5,984 nt of DNA from Alphaproteobacteria bacterium UBA6544 (GTDB lineage: Bacteria > Pseudomonadota > Alphaproteobacteria > UBA8366), in assembly GCA_002434595.1 (NCBI GenBank), contig DJKK01000041.1, positions 1 to 5,984 on the forward strand, given 5' to 3'. A program made the position numbers and the translations under genes. Shown here in pieces: positions 1-5,984 of the stretch (the first letter of the stretch is position 1; the number at the start of each line of letters is the position of its first letter). The notes beneath the pieces were generated by a model that was not told the origin of the DNA, searched no databases, and worked only from the letters and a program-made list of their open reading frames with translations.

Positions 1-254
1 GTATCGCCCATCGCGCGGAACACGACACGGATCGCGCCGGTGTCATCCAGCCCAAAACGGCCGACCGTATAAGTCAATGTGAAGGTCTGGTAGGAGCGGA
101 CCTCGAACTTGCCTTTGGGCGAAAAATCTACATGACCGTAGAGTACGGGGTTAGTGCCCGGTTGAACCGGTGTCCATCCCTCACCCACATAGTCGGAATC
201 GGGCAGACTGTACCGATCAGCCTTTTTTCTAATGGTCGGTCCCGTTTCCGGCAT
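1..254 (-). CDS. Uncharacterised protein, N-terminal part (gene runs off left edge); possibly DUF3604-like
   Basis: This frame is open from an ATG at 254-252 to the window edge, giving 84 codons with no stop. A GGAG Shine-Dalgarno sequence lies at 265-262, seven bases before the ATG, which supports the start. The protein begins MPETGPTIRKKADRY and continues with YGHVDFSPKGKFEV, SYQTFTLTYTVGRFGLDDTG and IRVVFRAMGD. There is no signal peptide or membrane segment in the visible part. The stretch of 'FTLTYTxGxFGxDDTGxIRxVFR' type resembles the N-terminal region of large uncharacterised proteobacterial proteins that I associate, from memory and tentatively, with DUF3604 (putative metal-dependent hydrolases). 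The catalytic part would lie outside the window, so no function can be assigned. It follows the permease gene on the same strand after 73 bases and could be the last gene visible in that operon. I am confident that it is coding and unsure of the family. Confidence 0.6.
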   Translation of the reverse strand, partial: MPETGPTIRKKADRYSLPDSDYVGEGWTPVQPGTNPVLYGHVDFSPKGKFEVRSYQTFTLTYTVGRFGLDDTGAIRVVFRAMGD

Positions 255-261
255 GGAATAG

Positions 262-265
262 CTCC
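262..265 (-). promoter_or_regulatory. Ribosome binding site for the left-edge gene
   Basis: GGAG on the minus strand, seven bases before the ATG at 254-252. It fixes the start of the left-edge gene, which has no stop codon in the window and would otherwise be easy to miss. Confidence 0.7.
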
Positions 266-327
266 GCTCGCAGAATTCTTAAGATTGGGACATGATAGCG
301 AGCGCGACCGCAATCGCCAGCCGAGTC

Positions 328-1779
328 TTATGAGATTGCGAACTGGACGGTCCCGCTTGTGATAACAAAAAGCAGCCATATGAGTGCCAAGCCGAGGCCA
401 AGCCGCATGGCCTTTCGCTCGTCGTCCGCCTCCCGGTGAGGCAATGCCGCAAGCAAAATCGCGATAATCGGCATCGACGCAATTCCGAAGTGCGCCGAAC
501 CACTATGCTGGAGCGCGGCGAATAACGGCACCCAGTCTAAACTCGCGCCGGTCACAGCGGCGCTTGTCATAAACAATGCATTGGAGGTGACGCCACTGCC
601 GGTGACATAGGAACCGATGCCCCCAAGCGTTGCTACCGAGGCGATCGCTGCATAAGCACCCAACTCGGACAACATGTCTGCAAGAGCAATGATCGCCCCA
701 GTTTCGACCAGCAGCCGGGCGGTCAACAGAAAGAACAATATCCCGGCGAGCGCGCGCCACGAGCGTGTGGTTGTATTGCCGAGAAGCGTACTTTCCAATT
801 CCTGATGCTTGGCGATTCGCCGCCAGGATATACAGAGCAGCGTCGCCGTCGCCAAAGCGATGGCCGGAGACCCCAGCACATAAAAGGAAACCCGAGCGGT
901 CTCGATCGCCGGTGCAATGCCTATGGCAGTTATGTGCGGCACCGCGAGCTTCTGCACGACAACCGCGGCGATTAGCAGTCCGTAGGGGCGTGATTCCGGG
1001 GCGGTGAGCGCTCGCAAGAAGTGCCCTCGTGACGGTGAGAATAGGAGCGAATACAAGACCACGGCGATACCGCCACCGACGCCCGCCGCCTCAACCCCAA
1101 TCCAAGAAGATGTCAGGGCAATCCCCAGGATCAAAGCGATTCCCGCACCCACCGCATATAAGACGTCTTTCAGGTCGGAGGGTGGAACCGCCAGCAAACA
1201 GAATATCGGCAGCACAAACGCAATCGGTCCACTCGTCTTGAGGATTTCCGCGGCGAGAGTTTGCTGAGGTAATCCGGCGATTTCAGCCCCCAACAAGGCC
1301 GCGATGGACAAAGCACCCCAGGACATGAGGCTCATCCCGACCAGGGCGAGGAAGAACGCCCTGCCTCGGCTCGTAATGCGCAGCAACAATGGCACCGTCA
1401 CCAGCATCGAGACGCCATAACCAGTAAGCGACTCCAGCAACACGCCGATGCCGACGGCTATCAGAATTGCCGCCCGGGGAGGTGCCAGGCTCAACGTTTC
1501 GATGGCATCTCCGAGAGCGACCAGGCTACCACACCGGCTTATGGTCTCGACGAACAGAAGTCCCAGAAAGATCACCACCCCCACCAGCAACTCGAGGATC
1601 AGTGCATCCAATATTGCGCGGTTGAGTTGTTCGATTTGAACAGGCGAGAAAACGCCGGAAGCCCAGATCACGAGTGCACAGACGAAGGCCAGGATAGCCG
1701 ACGTCAGACCGCTCCACCGCATTACTATTACGGCAACGGCCACAACCGCGCAGGGGACTAGAGAAAGCAATGCGATCAT
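328..1779 (-). CDS. LctP/LldP-family carboxylate permease (L-lactate permease-like)
   Basis: A 483-residue, almost wholly hydrophobic protein, predicted to be an inner-membrane transporter with roughly 12 or more helices. Two motifs place it in the lactate permease (LctP) family. One is ESLTGYGVSM at residues 116-125, matching the EGAAGFG-type loop of LldP. The other is GSYVTGSGVTSNALF at 389-403, matching the LTGSDTSSNALF region. Known members import L-lactate, D-lactate or glycolate with protons, and related transporters carry other small hydroxy- or sulfo-acids. The substrate here cannot be read from sequence. It is shorter than E. coli LldP (about 550 residues), and the first motif is divergent (S-L-T for A-A-G). 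The start at 1779 has a weak AGAGA at 1791-1787. It lies on the same strand as the upstream HisD-family gene, separated by a pseudogene remnant and about 107 empty bases, so it may be co-transcribed or have its own promoter. The family call is firm; the substrate is open. Confidence 0.85.
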   Translation of the reverse strand: MIALLSLVPCAVVAVAVIVMRWSGLTSAILAFVCALVIWASGVFSPVQIEQLNRAILDALILELLVGVVIFLGLLFVETISRCGSLVALGDAIETLSLAPPRAAILIAVGIGVLLESLTGYGVSMLVTVPLLLRITSRGRAFFLALVGMSLMSWGALSIAALLGAEIAGLPQQTLAAEILKTSGPIAFVLPIFCLLAVPPSDLKDVLYAVGAGIALILGIALTSSWIGVEAAGVGGGIAVVLYSLLFSPSRGHFLRALTAPESRPYGLLIAAVVVQKLAVPHITAIGIAPAIETARVSFYVLGSPAIALATATLLCISWRRIAKHQELESTLLGNTTTRSWRALAGILFFLLTARLLVETGAIIALADMLSELGAYAAIASVATLGGIGSYVTGSGVTSNALFMTSAAVTGASLDWVPLFAALQHSGSAHFGIASMPIIAILLAALPHREADDERKAMRLGLGLALIWLLFVITSGTVQFAIS

Positions 1780-1886
1780 ACAAAATTCTCTAACGTCACA
1801 GAATTATCAATCGGCAAGCGCAAGGGCGCTTCAGACAAGACTTTCAGCGCTCGAGTCCGCAAGGCATTCTCCCGTCCCGCTGCTCG
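1780..1886. other. Non-coding gap upstream of the permease
   Basis: The 319 bases between the HisD-family gene and the permease are not uniform. Bases 1887-2098 hold a decayed coding remnant, described separately. Bases 1780-1886 hold no gene that I can support on either strand. They contain a short perfect hairpin (1816-1831), and the palindrome TCGCTAGCGA (1884-1893) overlaps the edge with the remnant. I could not find a convincing -35/-10 pair for the permease here. Confidence 0.6.
1816..1831. repeat. Short perfect inverted repeat (hairpin)
   Basis: AAGCGC and GCGCTT form a six-base-pair stem around a four-base loop. No T-run follows on either strand, so it is not a typical intrinsic terminator. 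It lies between the pseudogene remnant and the permease, about 37 bases upstream of the permease start. It could be a weak attenuator or an mRNA processing structure, or it could be chance. Confidence 0.4.
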
Positions 1887-2098
1887 CTAGCGAATTAAAT
1901 AAGTACCGACCATATTCTTCCGCGCACGCTCATACGCCAAGAATGCGATCGCAAGGTCGCTGATTGCCAATCCACGAAAGACGAACGCAATACACTCTCG
2001 GTCGTTCCGTTGCCCAGCGGCTCTGACAAGTCGATGCCGGTGATTACGACACCGCAAGCGCCCAAGAGCGGCGTGAGGTCTATCTTCTGCGTTATGAG
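1887..2098 (-). pseudogene. Frameshifted C-terminal remnant, ornithine cyclodeaminase/mu-crystallin-like
   Basis: Directly after the TAG of the HisD-family gene the same frame stays open and reads LITQKIDLTPLLGAC, then GVVITGIDLSEPLGNGTTE (to about 1997). The resemblance then moves to another minus-strand frame, which reads CIAFVFRGLAISDLAIAF, then LAYERARKNMVGTYLIR, and stops at 1889-1887. The second part matches the usual C-terminal end of ornithine cyclodeaminase/mu-crystallin-family NAD(P)-binding proteins, where a G-L-A-I-x-D-L-A stretch leads to an A-Y-E-R-A helix and the terminus. The first part could be the preceding LG-x-V-x-x-G segment of the same family, with an indel near 1995-1999. 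It also resembles the N-terminus of TauD/TfdA dioxygenases (LGA...GIDLSEPL), so that half is ambiguous. No start codon or ribosome site is present and most of the expected protein of over 300 residues is missing. I therefore call it a remnant of a gene whose 5' part was deleted, with moderate confidence. Confidence 0.5.
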
Positions 2099-3412
2099 CT
2101 AGAGTTTCTCGACCGCGCCATACGGTTCCACATTGCGGCCACCATAACGCCGCACCCGGATATTCGCCTGCTCGCCGTGGCCCGCAAACCCTTCAAGGGC
2201 GCACAGACGCGAACAATATTCACCAACAATAGTCGAAGCCTCGTCGGTCAGCACTTTCTGATAGGTACAGGTCTTCATAAATTTACCGACCCAGAGACCA
2301 CCCGTGTATCGCGCGGCCCGTTTCGTTGGGAGCGTATGATTTGTCCCGATAGTTTTGTCACCGTACGAGACGTTGGTCCTGGACCCCAGAAACAAAGCGC
2401 CGTAGTTTGTCATGTTTTTGCAGAAATAGTCCGGATCTTCGGTCATTACCTGGACATGCTCATAAGCGATCCGATCGGCCTCTTCGACCATCTCGTCCAA
2501 CGTCTCGCAGACGATCACCGAACCGTATTCCTTCCAGGATTCGCGGGCGATATCCGCCGTCGGCAAGACATTCAGCTGGCGCTCGACCTCGACCATCGTT
2601 TCTTCCGCGAGTTTGCGGGAATTCGTGAGTAGCGCCGCCGGTGATGTCGGCCCATGTTCCGCCTGCCCAAGAAGATCGACAGCGCATAGTTCCGCATCGA
2701 CACTTTCGTCCGCGATGATCAGGGTCTCCGTCGGTCCAGCGAAAAGATCTATCCCGACCCGGCCGAACAACTGCCGCTTGGCTTCCGCGACAAACATGTT
2801 GCCGGGGCCAACAAGCATATCGACCCCCGCTATGGATTCCGTCCCAAGCGCCATTGCACCGACGGCCTGCACTCCACCAAGCACGAGGATTTCATCCGCG
2901 CCGCCCATATGCATGGCCGCGACAATCGCGGGATGGGGCTCACCGTCCTGCGGCGGTGCGGAAGCCAGGATCCGTTTGACCCCCGCGACTGACGCGGTGA
3001 GCACGCTCATATGGGCAGAGGCGACCATCGGATACTTGCCGCCGGGCACATAACATCCGACGGAATTCACAGGGATATTGCGGTGGCCCAAAATTACGCC
3101 CGGCATTGTTTCAACTTCAAGATCCTGCAGGCATTCCTTTTGTTTCTCCGCGAAATTCCGGATTTGAGCCTGCGCAAACTGAATATCCTCGATATCAGTC
3201 TGCGCAACCTTTCCCATGGCCGTGCAAATCTCGTCCTCACTCAGGCGAAATCGCTCAGGTGCGTATCCGTCGAATTTCTCCGACATTTCGCGAACGGCGG
3301 TGTCACCTCGTTTCTCGATATCCGCCAGAATATCCTCGACGATTCCCCGAACTTTGGCGTCCGCCTCGGCGACGTCGGCATCGCTCTTCCCTTGTTTCAA
3401 ATAGGTAATCAT
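2099..3412 (-). CDS. Histidinol dehydrogenase (HisD) family NAD-dependent zinc dehydrogenase, probably a non-biosynthetic clade
   Basis: A full-length 437-residue HisD-family protein. Canonical HisD oxidises histidinol to histidine in two NAD-dependent steps at a zinc site. The expected active-site residues are all present: zinc ligands Q250 and H253 (in GQAEHG), D352 (in VSYGDKTIGTNH) and H412, the catalytic pair E318-H319 (in AYEHV), and E407. Their spacing closely follows E. coli HisD (Q259, H262, E326, H327, D360, E414, H419). The nucleotide-site region GCYVPGG is at 119-125, with VGPGN at 201-205. Several stretches (YEHVQVMTEDPDYF, AARYTGGLWVGKF and the long C-terminal tail ending RVRRYGGRNVEPYG) suggest a paralogue clade rather than the histidine enzyme. 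The HisD family also includes the sulfopropanediol 3-dehydrogenase HpsN. No his genes are nearby; a remnant and a carboxylate permease follow, pointing to catabolism of an amino or sulfo alcohol. The start is supported by GGAG at 3422-3419. The family is certain and the substrate unknown. Confidence 0.95.
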   Translation of the reverse strand: MITYLKQGKSDADVAEADAKVRGIVEDILADIEKRGDTAVREMSEKFDGYAPERFRLSEDEICTAMGKVAQTDIEDIQFAQAQIRNFAEKQKECLQDLEVETMPGVILGHRNIPVNSVGCYVPGGKYPMVASAHMSVLTASVAGVKRILASAPPQDGEPHPAIVAAMHMGGADEILVLGGVQAVGAMALGTESIAGVDMLVGPGNMFVAEAKRQLFGRVGIDLFAGPTETLIIADESVDAELCAVDLLGQAEHGPTSPAALLTNSRKLAEETMVEVERQLNVLPTADIARESWKEYGSVIVCETLDEMVEEADRIAYEHVQVMTEDPDYFCKNMTNYGALFLGSRTNVSYGDKTIGTNHTLPTKRAARYTGGLWVGKFMKTCTYQKVLTDEASTIVGEYCSRLCALEGFAGHGEQANIRVRRYGGRNVEPYGAVEKL

Positions 3413-3418
3413 CGAACT

Positions 3419-3422
3419 CTCC
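3419..3422 (-). promoter_or_regulatory. Ribosome binding site for the HisD-family gene
   Basis: GGAG on the minus strand, six bases before the ATG at 3412-3410. It is a good match in spacing and sequence and fixes the start. Confidence 0.75.
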
Positions 3423-3447
3423 GTTGATAACGCGACTTATTGCACCG

Positions 3448-3477
3448 TTTGTAGGTTTTCGATGGCCTACCCGGCAA
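3448..3477 (-). promoter_or_regulatory. Possible sigma70-type promoter for the leftward unit
   Basis: Read on the minus strand, TTGCCG (3477-3472) and TACAAA (3453-3448) are separated by 18 bases, each matching four of six consensus positions. Transcription would start near 3441 and leave a leader of about 28 bases before the HisD-family start. A small inverted repeat, GTAGG (3451-3455) and CCTAC (3466-3470), sits mostly in the spacer and touches the -10 element, so it could be an operator, though five-base arms are easily chance. No regulator gene is visible in the window. Confidence 0.35.
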
Positions 3478-3535
3478 GGTCTGTCGCAATTCTGTTACTT
3501 TCCGTCACGATGCTCGGTCCGTAAGCTCAGCCGAT

Positions 3536-5920
3536 ATGAAGTATTCGATACGAAATAGCGGCCTGATCATCCTAGGTCTGGCAATTGCCACTGCAATACT
3601 CGGTTATTTGTGGCTGCAAACGTCTCTGCCTCAAACTACCGGCTCAAAAATCGTGCGCGGTCTTACCGCTCCGGCCGAGATCATACGAGATGAAAATGGC
3701 GTCCCCCACATATTCGCCAATACCGAAGGTGACGCTGCCTTCGCTCTTGGCTTCGCACATGCGCAGGACAGACTATGGCAAATGGAGTTCATGCGTCGCG
3801 TGGGCGCGGGACGTCTATCCGAGGTAATCGGCCGAGAAATGCTCGAAACCGATAAGTTCTTGAGGGCCCTCGGTCTCTACCGCATCGCCGAGCGACAAGC
3901 CGAGCGGCTTGCACCCGGCCCCAAACAGTTGGTGCATGCCTACGCTTCAGGTGTGAATGCATTTCTGGAAACACACACCGGTGCCTGGCCGCCAGAGTTC
4001 GTTCTCCTAAACTTTACACCGGCCACGTGGCGAGCTGCAGATTCTCTGGTCTGGGCCAAATTGATGGCCTTCCAGCTATCAGTCGGATGGCGCGGCGAAC
4101 TCCTCCGGGCGGCACTTTTAGAAAAGGTTGGCGCTGACCGTCTTCGGCAGCTGTTTCCCGTAGTCCCTTTGAAGGATATGGAAAAACTCACGCAAACCGA
4201 GGTCACGCTGATGCAGAGCCTTGCTGCAGCCCTCCCAACCCAACTTGAAACAGACAGCGCTTCGAACGCTTGGATCCTCGACGGCTCTCATTCGAAGACA
4301 GGCAAACCGATCCTAGCAAACGACCCGCATCTTGGATTTTCGGCGCCTGGCCTATGGTATCTTGCAAGGATTTCCGTCGGAGAACGCACTTGGGCAGGCG
4401 CGACGGTACCGGGGGTGCCGTTATTTGTGCTGGGGCAGAATGACGACATTGCCTGGGGTATGACGACGACAGGAGGTGACACTTCCGATATCTTCATCGA
4501 AGTAGTCGATCCATCCGATCCGGGTCGATATTTGGCACCCAGCGGCCCAAAACTATTTCGCACAAGAGAGGAAACGATCCACGTCGAGGACGAAGACCCC
4601 GTCACCATAACCATCCGTAAGAGCCGTCACGGACCCGTTATGTCCGATATCATCCCTCGACTGAAGTCGCTCGGTGGTTCGAATAAGGTAGTTGTGCTCG
4701 CGTCGACTGCACTCGACCCAAAAGACGACACCGTTACGGCACTCTATCAGATCAATAAGGCGCGGAGCGTTGCTGAGTTCAAAGCCGCACTGCCCGCATT
4801 CGGCGCGCCAATGCAGAACCTTTTCGTGGCCGACGGAGAGGGAAACATCGGCTTCTCCACGAGTGGACGCATGCCGGTCCGTAAACCGGGTCAAGGTCAC
4901 CTCCCATCTCTCGGCGTACACGGGCGCGGAGACTGGAGCGGCTATGTTGATCCGTCACGCTGGCCTCAATCTTGGAACCCCCCTGATGGAATGATTGCAA
5001 ACGCCAATAACCGTCTCGCCGGCAAACATGCTCATTCGTATGCGTGGTACTGGCCTGAATCGCATCGGATCAAACGAATTTACGAAGTGCTGCGCGGGGA
5101 TACGCCACGTGACGTCGACGCTCATATCGAACTTCAGATGGATAGCACATCTGTCGCCGCCCGGTCGCTGATACCTCTGTTGATCGCGATCAAACCGGCC
5201 GACAGGCTTTCCGGCAAGGCACTCAACCTCATGCGCGATTGGGACTATGGAATGGACCGAGACCGACCGGAGCCGCTTATTTACGCTGCTTGGATACGCC
5301 ATCTAATGAAGACGCTGGTCGCAGACGAACTCGACGACGCCTTTACCGCGTTCAGCCGGCCGCGGCCCTATTTCATTGAACGCGTGCTCCGCGAAGACCA
5401 GACTTGGTGCGATGTCGCAAAGACCGATGAAACGGAGGATTGCGCGAGCAGAGTAGCAGCCGCACTTGCATACGCGGTGGACGAACTGGGAAGAAAATAC
5501 GGCGATGAGCCCACGGCCTGGCGTTGGGGCGACGCGCACACTGCGGTCTTTACACACCGCATATTCCGGCACATTCCATTAATTTCCGGCTGGGCGGAAG
5601 GGCGAATCGCGACCAGCGGGGGCGATCATACGATTAATCGCGGTCAGACCCGCGGCAGCGGCAAGTTTCCCTACCAACATACGCACGGCTCGGGATACCG
5701 CGCTGTCTACGACCTCGCCCACCCGGACAACAGCCGGTTCAGCGTCGCGACAGGGCAATCCGGAAATCCGTTTTCCAAACGATACATGGCGGAAATGCCG
5801 GCGTGGCGTGACGGACGCTATTTGCGCATTGCAGGATCGCGGAAGGCGTTGAAAGATCGAAAAGGTGACCACCTTCTGCTGACACCGACGACCGAGGAAA
5901 AGAGCGAGCGCCAGCAATGA
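3536..5920 (+). CDS. Penicillin acylase family (Ntn-hydrolase) amidase, membrane-anchored or exported precursor
   Basis: A 794-residue precursor typical in length for penicillin/acyl-homoserine-lactone acylases, which cleave N-acyl amide bonds after self-processing into alpha and beta chains. Residues 9-27 are a hydrophobic segment after a basic start, a signal peptide or membrane anchor, so it should act in the periplasm or at the membrane. The alpha-chain motifs are IIRDENGVPHIFA (49-61) and ALGFAHAQDRLWQMEFMRR (70-88). The self-cleavage site is A242/S243, and the beta chain begins SNAW at 243-246 with S243 as nucleophile, followed by GKPILANDPHLG (256-267). Asn residues at 489-492 and Arg at 511 or 514 lie where the oxyanion Asn and catalytic Arg of E. 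coli penicillin acylase are expected. TGQSGNPFSKRY at 739-750 is the usual C-terminal motif. The linker of about 215-242 is probably removed. No strong Shine-Dalgarno precedes the ATG, but the start fits the hydrophobic N-terminus. The natural substrate is unknown: acyl-homoserine lactones, acyl amino acids or beta-lactam side chains are all possible. Confidence 0.95.
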   Translation: MKYSIRNSGLIILGLAIATAILGYLWLQTSLPQTTGSKIVRGLTAPAEIIRDENGVPHIFANTEGDAAFALGFAHAQDRLWQMEFMRRVGAGRLSEVIGREMLETDKFLRALGLYRIAERQAERLAPGPKQLVHAYASGVNAFLETHTGAWPPEFVLLNFTPATWRAADSLVWAKLMAFQLSVGWRGELLRAALLEKVGADRLRQLFPVVPLKDMEKLTQTEVTLMQSLAAALPTQLETDSASNAWILDGSHSKTGKPILANDPHLGFSAPGLWYLARISVGERTWAGATVPGVPLFVLGQNDDIAWGMTTTGGDTSDIFIEVVDPSDPGRYLAPSGPKLFRTREETIHVEDEDPVTITIRKSRHGPVMSDIIPRLKSLGGSNKVVVLASTALDPKDDTVTALYQINKARSVAEFKAALPAFGAPMQNLFVADGEGNIGFSTSGRMPVRKPGQGHLPSLGVHGRGDWSGYVDPSRWPQSWNPPDGMIANANNRLAGKHAHSYAWYWPESHRIKRIYEVLRGDTPRDVDAHIELQMDSTSVAARSLIPLLIAIKPADRLSGKALNLMRDWDYGMDRDRPEPLIYAAWIRHLMKTLVADELDDAFTAFSRPRPYFIERVLREDQTWCDVAKTDETEDCASRVAAALAYAVDELGRKYGDEPTAWRWGDAHTAVFTHRIFRHIPLISGWAEGRIATSGGDHTINRGQTRGSGKFPYQHTHGSGYRAVYDLAHPDNSRFSVATGQSGNPFSKRYMAEMPAWRDGRYLRIAGSRKALKDRKGDHLLLTPTTEEKSERQQ

Positions 5921-5984
5921 AAGTTACCCCGGAGAGTATCAAAGCCGCTGCCGAAATCATCGCGGGCGAAGTTGTCCGCACGCC
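5917..5984 (+). CDS. Threonine/serine dehydratase-type PLP enzyme, N-terminal fragment (runs off right edge)
   Basis: The ATG at 5917-5919 overlaps the acylase TGA (5918-5920) as ATGA, the classic arrangement for translational coupling. The 22 visible codons read MKVTPESIKAAAEIIAGEVV, then RTP. This matches the start of fold-type II PLP ammonia-lyases (threonine dehydratase IlvA/TdcB, serine racemase, threo-3-hydroxyaspartate ammonia-lyase), where a helix of the form 'xxIxxAAxxIxGxVxRTP' precedes the catalytic domain. The PLP lysine and substrate loop lie beyond the window, so the exact enzyme cannot be told. Only a weak purine-rich stretch (GAGCGAG, about 5902-5908) lies upstream, consistent with re-initiation by ribosomes leaving the acylase gene. 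The family call is moderately confident from so few residues. Confidence 0.7.
   Translation, partial: MKVTPESIKAAAEIIAGEVVRT

Larger units (their letters stand above)
3413..3535. promoter_or_regulatory. Divergent intergenic control region
   Basis: A gap of 123 bases separates the starts of two divergent genes, so the promoters for both units should lie here. A candidate promoter is visible for the leftward unit only. For the rightward acylase I see no clear -35/-10 pair and no good Shine-Dalgarno sequence before the ATG at 3536. Confidence 0.65.

Noticed and set aside
128..379. Minus-strand frame of 83 codons spanning the permease end and the left-edge gene
   Set aside because: It overlaps two better-supported genes in another frame. 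The left-edge gene has a good Shine-Dalgarno sequence and protein-like composition, while this one is rich in Arg and Cys and resembles nothing.
1816..1831. Hairpin considered as an intrinsic terminator
   Set aside because: The stem is only six pairs and no T-run follows on either strand.
1884..1893. Ten-base palindrome TCGCTAGCGA considered as an operator or attachment site
   Set aside because: It is a single short palindrome with no second copy seen and no integrase or regulator nearby, so chance is the simplest explanation.
2177..2632. Open reading frame of 151 codons on the plus strand inside the HisD-family gene
   Set aside because: It is fully antisense to a gene with all its catalytic residues intact. 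Its translation shows no recognisable domain, so it is a shadow frame.
2613..3053. Plus-strand frame of 146 codons inside the HisD-family gene
   Set aside because: It is antisense to the conserved VGPGN and zinc-ligand coding region, has low-complexity Ser/Ala/Pro composition and no family resemblance.
4553..4921. Minus-strand frames within the penicillin acylase gene (also 4288-4614 and 4955-5302)
   Set aside because: These are opposite to the well-conserved beta chain, with no ribosome site or recognisable motif.

Overview
This is a GC-rich chromosomal window from what is probably an alphaproteobacterium. That placement is an inference from gene style, compact spacing and the gene mix; there is no rRNA or other phylogenetic marker. 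I see no mobile element, CRISPR array, tRNA or rRNA gene.

The layout is two divergent transcription units around a short control region at about 3413-3535. The leftward unit, in transcription order, holds four elements. First is a histidinol-dehydrogenase-family enzyme (3412-2099) of a clade that looks distinct from the histidine-biosynthetic enzyme. Next is a decayed, frameshifted fragment resembling the C-terminus of an ornithine cyclodeaminase/mu-crystallin-family protein (2098-1887). Third is an LctP/LldP-family carboxylate permease (1779-328). Last is the 5' part of an uncharacterised gene that runs off the left edge (254-1). The rightward unit holds a complete penicillin-acylase-family N-terminal-nucleophile hydrolase with an N-terminal membrane anchor or signal peptide (3536-5920). 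Its stop codon overlaps the start of a PLP-dependent threonine/serine-dehydratase-type gene (from 5917) that runs off the right edge.

The genes look like a catabolic or scavenging neighbourhood. The leftward unit would pair uptake of a small hydroxy- or sulfo-carboxylate with an NAD-dependent, zinc-type alcohol-to-acid oxidation. The rightward unit would release an amino compound from an N-acyl amide outside the cytoplasm, and a PLP ammonia-lyase would then deaminate a hydroxyamino acid inside. These pathway links are inferred from adjacency; the substrates cannot be read from the sequence. The most notable points are the pseudogene remnant abutting the dehydrogenase stop codon, the non-biosynthetic HisD paralogue next to a permease, and the translational coupling of an acylase to a dehydratase. 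I found no strong sign of an entirely new system.
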